From contig NZ_LRPE01000010.1 of NCBI RefSeq assembly GCF_001605885.1, positions 62,001 through 126,000 of the forward strand: a DNA stretch of 64,000 nucleotides. Reading direction: 5' to 3'. Below the pieces are notes generated by a model. That model was given only the letters and a program-made list of their open reading frames with translations. It had not been told where the DNA came from and searched no databases. This DNA is from Acinetobacter lactucae. Lineage in GTDB: Bacteria; Pseudomonadota; Gammaproteobacteria; Pseudomonadales; Moraxellaceae. The stretch's first letter is position 1; each line of letters opens with the position of its first letter. Positions 1 to 9,400 of the stretch are shown here, one piece after another. Position numbers and translations under genes: made by a program.

Positions 1-663
1 GAGCACTGGATTTTTAAACTTGAAGTGCCGTATTTGCATAAATTGGTCGAAAAAATGCCACCAATTGTGGCAGAGATGAAGCCATACGAAGCGATTTATA
101 AGTTTGATTGGTTCTCTGCTACAGGTACTGCCATTTTTATTGCCGCAATCATCACTGCTATTTTCTTGAAAATGAAAGCGAGTGAAGCTGTAACGACTTT
201 TGGCGAAACACTCAATGAGTTGAAAACACCGATTTATTCAATTGGTATGGTGCTGGCATTTGCTTTTATTGCGAACTATTCAGGTTTATCTGCAACTTTA
301 GCTTTGGCTTTATCGCATACGGGTCATGCGTTTACTTTCTTCTCGCCATTTTTGGGTTGGCTTGGTGTGTTCCTTACGGGATCAGATACCTCTTCAAATG
401 CTCTGTTCTCGGCACTACAGGCGACTACGGCTCAGCAAATTGGTATTCCAGAAGTGTTGCTTGTAGCTGCGAATACCAGCGGTGGTGTAACAGGTAAGAT
501 GATTTCTCCACAATCGATTGCCATTGCTTGTGCAGCGGTAGGCTTAGTTGGAAAAGAATCTGACTTGTTCCGTTTCACGGTAAAACATAGCATCATATTC
601 ACTGTCTTTGTTGGCATCATTATTACGGTTCAGGCTTATCTGGTTCCGTGGATGATTCCATAA
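1..663 (+). CDS. lldP: L-lactate permease, C-terminal part
   Basis: The reading frame is open from base 1, so this is the last ~220 residues of a longer membrane protein; the family is usually ~550 residues. Long hydrophobic segments alternate with short loops. The stretch [14 protein letters not shown] followed by [17 protein letters not shown] is typical of the LctP/LldP lactate permease family, which imports lactate with protons across the inner membrane. It stops 19 bp before the GntR regulator and lies upstream of the FMN lactate dehydrogenase, giving the order lldP-lldR-lldD. Promoter and start are outside the window. The family call is firm; preference for L-lactate over glycolate is inferred from the neighbours. 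Confidence 0.93.
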   Translation, partial: EHWIFKLEVPYLHKLVEKMPPIVAEMKPYEAIYKFDWFSATGTAIFIAAIITAIFLKMKASEAVTTFGETLNELKTPIYSIGMVLAFAFIANYSGLSATLALALSHTGHAFTFFSPFLGWLGVFLTGSDTSSNALFSALQATTAQQIGIPEVLLVAANTSGGVTGKMISPQSIAIACAAVGLVGKESDLFRFTVKHSIIFTVFVGIIITVQAYLVPWMIP

Positions 664-682
664 CTCTAGTGAAGGAAACGCA

Positions 683-1435
683 ATGAGAATCTCCGATCAA
701 GTGGTCATGAAATTGCAGGCATTAATTGAAGAGCGTCACATGAAAAAAGGTGACCGTTTGCCTGCCGAGCGCCAGCTTGCAACAAGCTTAGGAGTTTCTC
801 GTCCTTCTTTGCGTGAAGCGATTCAACAGCTCAATAGTCAAGGGGTGCTCAGTAGCCGCCGTGGCGATGGGACTTATATTCAACAGTTACCTGAACAGTG
901 GCCACAGCAACTGATTGTGAACCCGATTAGTAACCTGATTGAAGAAGATCCGCTCTACCGTTTTGATGTGCAAGAGGCGCGGTTATTACTTGAAGGCGGC
1001 ACTGCTTGGTATGCCGCATTACGCTCAACGCCTGAAGACCGCGCCAAAATTCATCATTATTTTAATGAAATTAGTCGCCACCAAAATGCGGGTGACTCAG
1101 CACAGGCTGCGGTGGCGGATGCTGAATTCCACTTAGCGATTGCTGAAGCATCTCACAATGTGGTGCTGATTCAAATGATGCGTAGTTTGTTTGATTTGCT
1201 GCAATACAACGTCTTGTTGGGACGTAAAAAAGTTTATAACGACCCAGTCAATGGTGACTTGCTGAGCGAGCAGCATTTTCAAGTGATGGATGCTATTGAT
1301 CGTAAAGATCCCGAGGCCGCACGCCAAGCTGTCTGCGGTCATATTGAATTTGTGATTAATCATGTACGTTCTCTGGATGAAGACGAAGCTCGCCAGAAAC
1401 GTGCAAATCGTTTAAATAGAGTTGATTCAAAATGA
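683..1435 (+). CDS. lldR: GntR/FadR-family lactate regulator
   Basis: A 250-residue FadR-type regulator. The N-terminal winged helix-turn-helix (about residues 5-70) contains [20 protein letters not shown], and the rest is an all-helical FCD ligand domain (about 90-230). The start has a good ribosome site (gaaggaa, 683 being ATG). LldR proteins usually repress the lactate operon and release DNA on binding lactate; that is family knowledge. The gene sits between permease and dehydrogenase genes, and its stop overlaps the lldD start (ATGA at 1432), indicating translational coupling. No operator can be judged because the operon promoter lies upstream of the window. Confidence 0.93.
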   Translation: MRISDQVVMKLQALIEERHMKKGDRLPAERQLATSLGVSRPSLREAIQQLNSQGVLSSRRGDGTYIQQLPEQWPQQLIVNPISNLIEEDPLYRFDVQEARLLLEGGTAWYAALRSTPEDRAKIHHYFNEISRHQNAGDSAQAAVADAEFHLAIAEASHNVVLIQMMRSLFDLLQYNVLLGRKKVYNDPVNGDLLSEQHFQVMDAIDRKDPEAARQAVCGHIEFVINHVRSLDEDEARQKRANRLNRVDSK

Positions 1436-2583
1436 TTATTTCTTCTGGCAATGATTATCGTGCGGCGGCACAACGTCGCTTACCGCCATTTTTATTTCAT
1501 TACATTGATGGTGGAGCGTATTCGGAATATACCTTAAAGCGGAACGTACAAGATTTGTCAGAAATTGCATTGCGTCAACGTGTGCTCAATGACATGTCAG
1601 CGTTGAGTTTAGAGACAAAACTGTTTAATGAAACTTTGTCGATGCCGGTTGCATTAGCGCCTGTAGGTTTAACGGGCATGTATGCGCGCCGTGGTGAAGT
1701 GCAAGCTGCGATGGCAGCCGATAAAAAGGGCATTCCATTTACGCTTTCAACGGTTTCTGTCTGTCCGATTGAAGAAGTTGCACCTGCAATTAATCGCCCG
1801 ATGTGGTTTCAGCTTTATGTGTTACGTGACCGCGGTTTTATGCGTAATGCTTTGGAGCGTGCAAAAGCGGCAGGCTGTTCAACACTGGTGTTTACTGTAG
1901 ATATGCCTGTGCCAGGGGCGCGTTACCGTGATGCTCATTCCGGTATGAGTGGACCAAATGCAGCGATGCGTCGTTATATGCAGTCTGTGTTCCATCCGCA
2001 CTGGTCATGGAATGTGGGCTTAATGGGGCGTCCGCACGACTTGGGCAATATTTCTAAATATTTAGGTAAACCAACTGGACTTGAAGACTATATCGGCTGG
2101 TTAGGCTCAAACTTTGACCCATCAATTTCATGGAAAGACCTTGAGTGGATTCGTGAGTTTTGGGATGGCCCAATGGTGATTAAGGGTATTTTAGACCCTG
2201 AAGATGCCAAAGATGCTGTGCGTTTTGGTGCAGATGGCATTGTGGTATCGAATCACGGTGGTCGTCAGTTAGATGGTGTGATGTCTTCTGCTCGTGCATT
2301 GCCTGCAATTGCTGATGCGGTAAAAGGTGATTTGGCGATTTTGGCTGACTCAGGCATTCGTAATGGTTTAGATGTGGTGCGGATGTTGGCGCTCGGTGCG
2401 GATACGGTTTTACTTGGCCGTGCGTTTGTTTATGCCTTGGCAGCAGCAGGTGGGCAAGGTGTGTCGAACTTACTTGATTTGATTGATAAAGAAATGCGTG
2501 TTGCGATGACGCTCACGGGTGCTAAGTCTATTTCGGATATTAATGCGGATTGTTTAGTGCAAGCGATGAAACAAGGTTTTTAA
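1432..2583 (+). CDS. lldD: L-lactate dehydrogenase, FMN-dependent (quinone)
   Basis: A 383-residue FMN alpha-hydroxyacid dehydrogenase that oxidises L-lactate to pyruvate and passes electrons to the respiratory chain at the inner membrane. The barrel is complete: [13 protein letters not shown] near residue 80, a substrate/FMN segment [14 protein letters not shown] near 160, and the active-site motif [10 protein letters not shown] with catalytic His275, the position known from E. coli LldD. Further on, [21 protein letters not shown] and [13 protein letters not shown] bind the FMN phosphate. Length matches the family. The start overlaps the end of lldR by four bases. Last gene of the tight lldPRD group; dld follows after a 300 bp gap. 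Confidence 0.96.
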   Translation: MIISSGNDYRAAAQRRLPPFLFHYIDGGAYSEYTLKRNVQDLSEIALRQRVLNDMSALSLETKLFNETLSMPVALAPVGLTGMYARRGEVQAAMAADKKGIPFTLSTVSVCPIEEVAPAINRPMWFQLYVLRDRGFMRNALERAKAAGCSTLVFTVDMPVPGARYRDAHSGMSGPNAAMRRYMQSVFHPHWSWNVGLMGRPHDLGNISKYLGKPTGLEDYIGWLGSNFDPSISWKDLEWIREFWDGPMVIKGILDPEDAKDAVRFGADGIVVSNHGGRQLDGVMSSARALPAIADAVKGDLAILADSGIRNGLDVVRMLALGADTVLLGRAFVYALAAAGGQGVSNLLDLIDKEMRVAMTLTGAKSISDINADCLVQAMKQGF

Positions 2584-2660
2584 GAAATAACTTTTTAAGT
2601 GAAGTAATAAGCACAGCCTCAAAATTTGATGATTTGCTAATATTTTGTGTATAGGCATTT

Positions 2661-2754
2661 GTCACTTTTGAAAGGTCAAAAGTAACCAAAAACCTTTTGT
2701 TGAGCAAACCGCACTTCCTTGTACGGTTGCTCAACAGGCGGCATCCCTGCCGCC
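2661..2754. repeat. Cluster of three palindromes between lldD and dld
   Basis: Three hairpins follow each other in the 317 bp gap: 2661-2671 with 2676-2686 (one mismatch), 2698-2711 with 2724-2736 (13 bp with one bulged A), and the perfect GGCGGCATCCCTGCCGCC at 2737-2754. This looks like a REP-type intergenic element of the sort scattered in Acinetobacter genomes. It could also end lldPRD transcription or process the lldD-dld message; there is no T-run after the stems. The gap also contains CTCCGTCGTGCT near 2830, which recurs almost identically near 8190 before prpC. Confidence 0.6.
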
Positions 2755-2900
2755 AACCACGATAGTAAATATAGGGCTGATTCGAATTAGAGAATGAGCT
2801 AATTAAATTATAAATTACAAATAGTAAGCTCCGTCGTGCTGATCTGGTTTTAGCGTGGATTACAGCTAGATATTATATGGATGACCAAAAGGAAACCATC

Positions 2901-4607
2901 ATGCAAACATCTTCTCCTCAAGCAGTGATCGAACGCTTACAAAATATTGTAGGGCGTTCTCATGTTTTGACCGACGATCAAAGCACGCGTCAATACCGTC
3001 AAGGCCGCCGTTTTGGGGAGGGGAAAGTGCTTGCTGTAGTGGTGCCAGGGAGCTTGCTAGAACAATGGCAGGTGCTTCAAGCTGCCATTGATGCAGATTG
3101 TATTGTTATTATGCAGGCGGCAAATACAGGACTCACCGGTGGTTCAACGCCATATGGCGATGACTATGACCGTCCTGTTTTAGTCATGAGTACGCGTCGC
3201 TTAAAGGGCATACAAGTTATTCATGATGGTAAGCAAGTGATTTGTTTACCGGGTGCAACCTTAGATAATTTAGAGCAAATTTTAAAAGGTTATGACCGCG
3301 AGCCGCATTCAGTAATTGGTTCATCTTGTATTGGTGCATCGGTACTGGGTGGTGTGTGTAATAACTCTGGGGGGGCCTTGGTGCGCCGTGGTCCTGCGTA
3401 CACTGAACTGGCGTTATATGCTCAGGTCAATGCTGCTGGTCAATTAGAACTGGTGAACCATTTAGGCGTAAATTTAGGCTCGACACCCGAAGAAATTTTG
3501 ACTCGTTTAGAGAAGCAGCAATACCAAGCCGTAGATATTTTAGATGATAGTGAAAAGCAGGCATCAGATCATCGCTATGCCCACGATGTGACGCAAGTGG
3601 ATGAGGATACGCCTGCTCGTTTTAATGCAGACCCGTCACGATTGTTTGAAGCATCAGGTTCGGCTGGTAAAGTCTGTGTGTTTGCCGTACGCCTTGATAC
3701 CTATGAAAAAGTAGAGAGCAATGTCTTTTATATTGGTACTAATGATGCCGATGACTTAACAGCCATTCGTCGTTATTTACTGACCTCACTGCCAAGCCTA
3801 CCGATTGCGGGAGAATATATTCACCGAGATGCTTACTTGATTGGTGAAAAGTACGGAAAAGACACGTTCTTATTTATTGAAAAGTTCGGTACAGCCAATG
3901 TTCCCAAAGCTTTTGCGATGAAAGATAAAGTCGATGGCTTCTTAGAAAAATTTAAAATTAAAGGCTTAACAGATCATATTTTACAGGCCATTACGTTCTT
4001 TTTACCGAGTCATTTGCCTAAACGTATGACCGAATATCGGGATCGTTATGAGCACCATTTAGTTTTACGTGTCGAAAATAATTCAAAAGCACAGACCGAG
4101 CAGTTTTTAAAAGAATATTTTGCAGTGCATCAGTCAGGTCACTATTTCGTATGTAGCGAAGAGGAAGGGCGAAAAGCCTTTTTACACCGTTTTGCGATTG
4201 CAGGAGCGGCAATTCGTTATCGCGATACGCACCGTAGTGAAGTGGAAGATATTGTCGCGCTTGATATTGCGTTACGTCGTAATGACCGCGAATGGGTAGA
4301 GCAACTGCCAGCCGAGATGGAAAAGAAAATTCTCCATAAACTCTATTATGGGCATTTCTTTTGTCATGTTTTCCATCAAGACTATATTCTTAAAAAAGGC
4401 CATGACCCTTTAGAAATGGAACATCAAATGTGGAAATTACTCAATGCACGCCGTGCTGAATATCCGGCAGAGCATAATGTCGGGCATCTCTACATTGCTA
4501 AACCTGCATTGGCCAATTTCTACCAAAAACTCGACCCAACCAATAGCTTTAATGTGGGTATTGGACATACCTCAAAACTGAAGTATTGGGGCAAAGCTAA
4601 ATCTTAA
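2901..4607 (+). CDS. dld: D-lactate dehydrogenase, quinone-dependent
   Basis: A 568-residue membrane-associated FAD enzyme that oxidises D-lactate to pyruvate with quinone as acceptor. The N-terminal FAD-binding type-4 domain includes MQAANTGLTGGSTPYG and a conserved SSCIGASVLGGVCNNSGGAL stretch; the C-terminal half is the Dld-specific membrane-binding domain, ending FNVGIGHTSKLKYWGKAKS. I prefer ATG 2901 because AAGGAAA lies just upstream; an in-frame ATG at 2877 would add eight residues. It completes the lactate locus, giving both stereoisomer routes. A strong bidirectional terminator follows and separates it from the convergent aminotransferase. Confidence 0.95.
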   Translation: MQTSSPQAVIERLQNIVGRSHVLTDDQSTRQYRQGRRFGEGKVLAVVVPGSLLEQWQVLQAAIDADCIVIMQAANTGLTGGSTPYGDDYDRPVLVMSTRRLKGIQVIHDGKQVICLPGATLDNLEQILKGYDREPHSVIGSSCIGASVLGGVCNNSGGALVRRGPAYTELALYAQVNAAGQLELVNHLGVNLGSTPEEILTRLEKQQYQAVDILDDSEKQASDHRYAHDVTQVDEDTPARFNADPSRLFEASGSAGKVCVFAVRLDTYEKVESNVFYIGTNDADDLTAIRRYLLTSLPSLPIAGEYIHRDAYLIGEKYGKDTFLFIEKFGTANVPKAFAMKDKVDGFLEKFKIKGLTDHILQAITFFLPSHLPKRMTEYRDRYEHHLVLRVENNSKAQTEQFLKEYFAVHQSGHYFVCSEEEGRKAFLHRFAIAGAAIRYRDTHRSEVEDIVALDIALRRNDREWVEQLPAEMEKKILHKLYYGHFFCHVFHQDYILKKGHDPLEMEHQMWKLLNARRAEYPAEHNVGHLYIAKPALANFYQKLDPTNSFNVGIGHTSKLKYWGKAKS

Positions 4608-4618
4608 TATCGAGACAT

Positions 4619-4647
4619 AAAAAAAGGCGCCGAAGCGCCTTTTTTAA
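4619..4647. terminator. Bidirectional terminator between dld and tyrB
   Basis: Perfect stem AAAAAGGCGC-cgaa-GCGCCTTTTT between two convergent genes. The A-run on one side and T-run on the other let it work in both directions. Confidence 0.92.
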
Positions 4648-4655
4648 TAGATGTA

Positions 4656-5870
4656 TTATGCCGCTTCTGTTGATTTAGCAAGCACTTCTGCAACTGCTTT
4701 AGCAACAGTGTAAACATTGTTCATGTTTAAACCTGCTACACAAATACGACCACTACGTACTAAGTAGATTGCATATTCTTCACGCAAGATATCCACTTGC
4801 TCAGCGGTTAGACCAGTGTAGCTGAACATACCTTTTTGGTTTACAAGGTAGTTAAAGTCACGGTCTGGTAATGCTTTAGTGAGTTCGTCTTTCAAGATGC
4901 TACGCATTTTAATAATACGCTCACGCATCTCTTTCACTTCACCTTGCCATTGCTGGTTAAGTGCAGCGTCATTTAACACTTCATCAACTAACCAAGCACC
5001 TGTTGTAGGAGGGCTAGAGTAAATACGGCGTACAGTCGCTTTTAACTGACCGAATGTGCACTGAGCAGCTTCTGCATCATCACATACGAAAGTTAAGCCG
5101 CCAACGCGCTCGCCATATAAAGAGAAGATTTTAGAGAACGAGTTGCTCACAATGAAGTTTAGACCCGCTTGGTCTAAAGCACGGATTGCATACGCATCTT
5201 CTTCCATACCGTCACCAAAACCTTGGTAAGCGATATCTAGGAATGGAATAAGGTTACGGTCTTTTAATACTGCAATCACTTGATCCCATTGCGCTGGGTT
5301 TAAGTCAGCACCTGTTGGGTTGTGGCAGCATGGGTGCAACAACACAATGCTTTGCTCAGGCAAAGTTTTAAGTGTAGAAAGCATACCGTCAAAATCTACA
5401 CCACGCGTTTCGTTATCGAAATATGGGTAGAAATGAGTTTTGATACCAGCGCCATTGAAAATCGCAACGTGGTTGTCCCAAGTTGGTTGGCTTACCCAAA
5501 CGTCTGAATTTGGGAAATAAGTTTTTAAGAAATCCGCACCAACTTTCAATGCACCTGAACCACCAAGTGTTTGGATGGTTACAGCACGACCAGCTTTAAC
5601 TGCTGGGCTGTTTGCACCAAATAAAAGTGCTTGAATTGCTTCACGGTAAGGTTTGAAGCCTTCCATTGGCAAATAAAGTTTGGTTTTACCGTTTTTAGGC
5701 TCGATACGTTTTTGCGCTTCAATAATGGTCTCTAACTGAGGAACAATACTGTCTTCGTTATAATAAAGACCAATACTCAAGTTTACTTTTTCAGAACGAG
5801 TATCAGCATTGAACTGTTCCATTAAAGAGAGAATTGGATCGCCTGCGTATGGGGGGATATGTTGAAACAT
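4656..5870 (-). CDS. tyrB: Aromatic amino acid aminotransferase (class I/II, PLP)
   Basis: A 404-residue fold-type I aminotransferase of the AspC/TyrB group, moving amino groups between aromatic amino acids (or aspartate) and 2-oxoglutarate. Seen: the HNPTGADL motif (about residues 183-190), the PLP lysine in [14 protein letters not shown] (Lys247), the conserved arginine region near the C terminus ([14 protein letters not shown]), and the typical N terminus [17 protein letters not shown] start at 5870, eight codons inside the longest frame, because AAAGGAC precedes it. Whether it prefers tyrosine/phenylalanine or aspartate cannot be read from sequence; tyrB is the usual name at this locus in Acinetobacter. 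It stands alone, convergent with dld. Confidence 0.88.
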   Translation of the reverse strand: MFQHIPPYAGDPILSLMEQFNADTRSEKVNLSIGLYYNEDSIVPQLETIIEAQKRIEPKNGKTKLYLPMEGFKPYREAIQALLFGANSPAVKAGRAVTIQTLGGSGALKVGADFLKTYFPNSDVWVSQPTWDNHVAIFNGAGIKTHFYPYFDNETRGVDFDGMLSTLKTLPEQSIVLLHPCCHNPTGADLNPAQWDQVIAVLKDRNLIPFLDIAYQGFGDGMEEDAYAIRALDQAGLNFIVSNSFSKIFSLYGERVGGLTFVCDDAEAAQCTFGQLKATVRRIYSSPPTTGAWLVDEVLNDAALNQQWQGEVKEMRERIIKMRSILKDELTKALPDRDFNYLVNQKGMFSYTGLTAEQVDILREEYAIYLVRSGRICVAGLNMNNVYTVAKAVAEVLAKSTEAA

Positions 5871-6385
5871 CAAAAAAGTCCTTTCATTCAACAATATGCA
5901 TAGTGCTGGGTTTTTTCTGTCTCGAAAAATACGCCATAACTATGTCGATGCTCAATAATGTATCAATAAAGCTACCGTGAAGCACCTGATAATTTCACTA
6001 ATATCGATATTTTCTGGCTGAAAATGATAAAAAGATTTAAAAGAAATTACGGTAAATAGATACTAATTTCTAACTTATGCTTTCATTCAAGCAGATTGTC
6101 TACAATCTTGCTGTAATACATTGGTTGTAGACTAAAGTTTGAAACAAAAGATTAGAGGCCGAAAAGCAACTGAAAAAGAGCCATAAAACCATAGATAAAT
6201 TGAATCTAAGTTATTGTCTAATAAATATTAAATTGAAAGTGATTTAATGGTTTAAATATAAGGTGATATAAGTGGTCAAACGATAAAAATTGACCTGATG
6301 CGTTCTATAAAGTGTCAACAATCACCTTGATTTTTTTCATTCACCCCGCTATAAAACTCATAATTGATTAAAAATTGTCGACAAT
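5871..6385. promoter_or_regulatory. Divergent tyrB / prp regulatory region
   Basis: A 515 bp AT-rich gap holding the promoters of tyrB (-) and the prp genes (+). Two copies of the palindrome ATTGTCKACAAT are visible: ATTGTCTACAAT at 6095-6106 (one mismatch) and the perfect ATTGTCGACAAT at 6374-6385. Weaker relatives are GGTTGTAGACTAA near 6123 and GTGTCAACAAT near 6311. The TTGTC-GACAA form fits the operators of FadR-type GntR proteins, so the adjacent regulator is the likely binder. Confidence 0.6.
6374..6385. promoter_or_regulatory. Palindromic operator touching the prp regulator start
   Basis: Perfect 12 bp palindrome ATTGTCGACAAT ending on the base before the ATG of the GntR gene. It occupies the place where a Shine-Dalgarno sequence would be, and no purine-rich ribosome site is visible. 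This suggests autorepression and an unusual translation start. Confidence 0.55.
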
Positions 6386-7096
6386 ATGCAAGATTTGACC
6401 TTCGCACCAGAGCCTCTACAAAGTCAGGGAAGAACACTGACCGAGAATGTATTTAAACAAATACAGACGGCGATTGTTTTGGGTCAAATTCCGGCAGGTA
6501 GCAAAATTTCTGAGCCTGAACTGGCACGGACTTATGGCATTAGCCGCGGGCCTTTGCGTGAGGCGATTCATCGCCTTGAAGGGCAACGTTTGGTTGAGCG
6601 TACTGCACATGTGGGCGCGCGCGTGGTTTCGCTGTCACTGCAACAATTTAAAGAGCTTTACCAGATTCGTGCGTCTTTAGAAGGTTTGGCTTGCAAACTT
6701 GCTGCACAGCATATTGATAAAAAGCAAATTTTGGCGTTACGTGATGTTTTGCGTATGCATGCCGAAGATGAAAACTTTAAAGCAGGTAAAGGATATTACT
6801 TGCAAGAAGGGCAGGACGATTTTCACTACTGCATTATCAAAAGTAGTGGCAATAAAACCCTAGAAAAAATGCTATGTGATGAGCTTTATCACCTCATCCG
6901 TATGTACCGAATTCAGTTTTCAAACACGCCTGATCGACCGAGCAAAGCTTGGGACGAACATATCCGTATTTTAGATGCAATTGCAGAAGGCGATGGTGAA
7001 CTTGCCGAGCTGCTCATGCATCGACATATCAATGCTTCTTACAAAATTATTGAGCAAACACTGCTACAAGCACAAGGAGAACATAACAATGGCTAA
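6386..7096 (+). CDS. GntR/FadR-family regulator of the methylcitrate genes
   Basis: A 236-residue GntR regulator with an N-terminal winged helix-turn-helix (about residues 18-85, including [20 protein letters not shown]) and an all-helical FCD domain (about 90-225). It opens the prp cluster and overlaps prpB by eight bases, so the two are co-transcribed and probably coupled. In many bacteria the prp genes are controlled by sigma-54 PrpR; here a GntR protein takes that place, and I infer that it senses methylcitrate or a related intermediate. The palindromes just upstream are plausible autoregulatory sites. The start lacks a visible ribosome site; the shown ATG gives the normal family length. 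Confidence 0.85.
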   Translation: MQDLTFAPEPLQSQGRTLTENVFKQIQTAIVLGQIPAGSKISEPELARTYGISRGPLREAIHRLEGQRLVERTAHVGARVVSLSLQQFKELYQIRASLEGLACKLAAQHIDKKQILALRDVLRMHAEDENFKAGKGYYLQEGQDDFHYCIIKSSGNKTLEKMLCDELYHLIRMYRIQFSNTPDRPSKAWDEHIRILDAIAEGDGELAELLMHRHINASYKIIEQTLLQAQGEHNNG

Positions 7097-7973
7097 ACAA
7101 TCCGCAGGTCAGCTATTTCGCGATGCAGTAGCCCAAGAAAAGCCATTACAAGTGGTTGGAACCATCAACGCCAATCATGCACTTTTGGCAAAACGTGCAG
7201 GTTATAAAGCGATTTACTTATCAGGTGGTGGTGTAGCCGCTGGTTCTTTAGGCTTACCTGATTTGGGAATCAGTAACCTTGATGATGTGTTGACCGACGT
7301 ACGCCGTATTACCGATGTATGTGATCTTCCTTTATTGGTCGATGCGGACACAGGTTTTGGTGCTTCTGCATTTAACATTGCTCGAACTACAAAAGCACTT
7401 ATCAAGTTTGGTGCTGCGGCAATGCACATTGAAGACCAAGTGGGCGCAAAACGTTGTGGTCACCGTCCGAACAAAGCCATTGTGACTCAAGAAGAAATGG
7501 TTGACCGTATTAAGGCTGCGGTTGATGCGCGTGGTGATGATAGCTTCGTAATTATGGCGCGTACCGATGCATTGGCTGTAGATGGCTTACAAGCTGCAAT
7601 TGACCGTGCAGGTGCGTACATTGAAGCGGGTGCAGACATGTTATTCCCTGAAGCAATTACTGAGCTTGATATGTACAAGCAATTTGCTCAGAAGACTGGC
7701 GCACCAATTTTGGCAAACATCACCGAGTTCGGTTCTACGCCACTGTTTACCACTGAAGAGTTAGCATCTGCCGATGTAAGCCTTGCGCTTTATCCGCTTT
7801 CTGCTTTCCGTGCCATGAACAAAGCAGCCGAAACTGTGTATGAAACCTTGCGTAAAGAAGGCACACAAAAGAATGTGATTGATATTATGCAAACGCGTAA
7901 AGAGTTATATGAACGCATCAACTACTATGCGTTTGAAGACTACTTAGACAACGCTTTTGCTAAAAAGAAGTAA
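7089..7973 (+). CDS. prpB: Methylisocitrate lyase
   Basis: A 294-residue ICL/PEPM-family lyase splitting 2-methylisocitrate into pyruvate and succinate, the last step of the methylcitrate cycle for propionyl-CoA. Seen: the substrate loop [11 protein letters not shown] with the catalytic cysteine at about residue 123, metal-site DADTGFG at 86-92, and MHIEDQ at 112-117. I start at ATG 7089, which has AAGGAGA upstream; a longer in-frame extension to 6975 lies wholly inside the regulator gene. Its start overlaps the regulator's end. prpC follows after a 270 bp structured gap. Confidence 0.96.
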   Translation: MAKQSAGQLFRDAVAQEKPLQVVGTINANHALLAKRAGYKAIYLSGGGVAAGSLGLPDLGISNLDDVLTDVRRITDVCDLPLLVDADTGFGASAFNIARTTKALIKFGAAAMHIEDQVGAKRCGHRPNKAIVTQEEMVDRIKAAVDARGDDSFVIMARTDALAVDGLQAAIDRAGAYIEAGADMLFPEAITELDMYKQFAQKTGAPILANITEFGSTPLFTTEELASADVSLALYPLSAFRAMNKAAETVYETLRKEGTQKNVIDIMQTRKELYERINYYAFEDYLDNAFAKKK

Positions 7974-8015
7974 TAAATTAAAAAGTTGATTAATTGGAAT
8001 CTGATACTCGGAGGC

Positions 8016-8111
8016 GTCATCTGCAACTGTTTGAGACAGGACTACATTTTTTAAAAATGGTTCTGCGATGGATAGGATATTCGATGGTTGTGGACGAGTT
8101 TTGCAGATGAC
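8016..8111. repeat. Nested palindromic element between prpB and prpC
   Basis: An 11 bp perfect inverted repeat (GTCATCTGCAA at 8016-8026 and its complement at 8101-8111) encloses smaller hairpins: CTGT/ACAG near 8028 and CATTTTT/AAAAATG near 8046. A further hairpin, GTTTTG/CAAAAC, lies near 8117-8138. The element may be a miniature mobile repeat or an RNA structure that sets prpB versus prpC levels. CTCCGTCGTGCT near 8190 is shared with the lldD-dld gap, suggesting that the two gaps hold decayed members of one repeat family. Confidence 0.5.
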
Positions 8112-8242
8112 AATGGTTTTGCCTACTTTTGCCAAAACAAAAATAGGTCGAACCGAAGGTTAATCCTGAAATAAGAAGTGAAAATGGTACGACTCCGTCG
8201 TGCTTAATAAATAAATTCAGATAGATAGGAAAGGAAAATCTT

Positions 8243-9400
8243 ATGAGCTCAAATGAAACAACAACAGGCTTCAAACCAAAAAAATCAGTTGCACTGAGCG
8301 GACAAGTTGCAGGCAACACAGCACTTTGTACCGTAGGACGTAGCGGTAACGACTTACACTATCGTGGCTATGACATTCTTGACCTTGCAGCGGGTAGCCA
8401 GTTTGAAGAAGTTGCTCACTTGCTCGTACATGGCAAACTGCCAAACAAAGCTGAGTTGAAAGCCTATAAAGCAAAATTAAAAGCACTTCGTGGCTTACCA
8501 GCAGCACTTAAAACAGCACTTGAGCAATTACCACCGTCTGCACACCCAATGGACGTGATGCGTACAGGTGTTTCAGTTTTAGGTTGTTTAACACCAGAAC
8601 ACGAAGACCACAATGAAGCTGGCGCAAAAGACATTGCTGATAAATTAATGGCAAGCCTAGGCTCAATGTTGCTTTATTGGTATCACTTCAGCAACAACGG
8701 CCGTCGTATTGAAGTTGAAACAGATGACGACTCAATTGCAGCGCATTTCTTACATTTGCTTCATGGCGAAAAGCCATCTGAAGAATGGATTCAAGCAATG
8801 CATACATCTCTTATTTTGTACGCTGAGCATGAGTTCAACGCATCAACATTTACGTCACGTGTGGTTGCAGGTACAGGCTCTGACATGTACTCGGCAATTA
8901 CAGGCGGTATTGGTGCGCTTCGCGGACCTAAGCACGGTGGTGCGAACGAAGTTGCATTCGTCATTCAACAACGTTACGACAACGCAGATGAAGCAGAGGC
9001 TGACATCCGTAAACGTGTTGAAAATAAAGAAGTCGTAATTGGTTTTGGTCACCCTGTCTATACAGTTTCTGATCCACGTAACGAAGTGATCAAGAAAGTG
9101 GCGCACGACTTGGCTGAAGCGCAAGAGAACACCAAAATGTACCTTATCGCTGAGCGTTTAGAAGCAGTGATGAAAGAAGTGAAAAACATGTTTCCGAACC
9201 TCGATTGGTTCAGTGCAGTAAGCTATCACTTAATGGGTGTTCCAACTGCAATGTTCACACCGTTATTTGTGATTGCACGTACAGCAGGTTGGTCAGCGCA
9301 CGTGATTGAACAACGCCAAGACGGCAAAATCATTCGTCCAAGCGCAAACTACACAGGCCCTGAAAACCTCGAATTTAAACCATTGGCGGAGCGTGGTTAA
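8243..9400 (+). CDS. prpC: 2-methylcitrate synthase
   Basis: A 385-residue citrate-synthase-family enzyme joining propionyl-CoA and oxaloacetate to 2-methylcitrate. Active-site residues are visible: His196 in YAEHEFNAS, His231 in GPKHGGANE, and His270 in [13 protein letters not shown]. The length is that of short type II methylcitrate synthases rather than the longer hexameric citrate synthase. The ATG at 8243 has AAAGGAAAA upstream. Its last base overlaps the first base of acnD, so the two are translationally coupled. The prp neighbours make methylcitrate synthase more likely than a second citrate synthase. Confidence 0.94.
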   Translation: MSSNETTTGFKPKKSVALSGQVAGNTALCTVGRSGNDLHYRGYDILDLAAGSQFEEVAHLLVHGKLPNKAELKAYKAKLKALRGLPAALKTALEQLPPSAHPMDVMRTGVSVLGCLTPEHEDHNEAGAKDIADKLMASLGSMLLYWYHFSNNGRRIEVETDDDSIAAHFLHLLHGEKPSEEWIQAMHTSLILYAEHEFNASTFTSRVVAGTGSDMYSAITGGIGALRGPKHGGANEVAFVIQQRYDNADEAEADIRKRVENKEVVIGFGHPVYTVSDPRNEVIKKVAHDLAEAQENTKMYLIAERLEAVMKEVKNMFPNLDWFSAVSYHLMGVPTAMFTPLFVIARTAGWSAHVIEQRQDGKIIRPSANYTGPENLEFKPLAERG

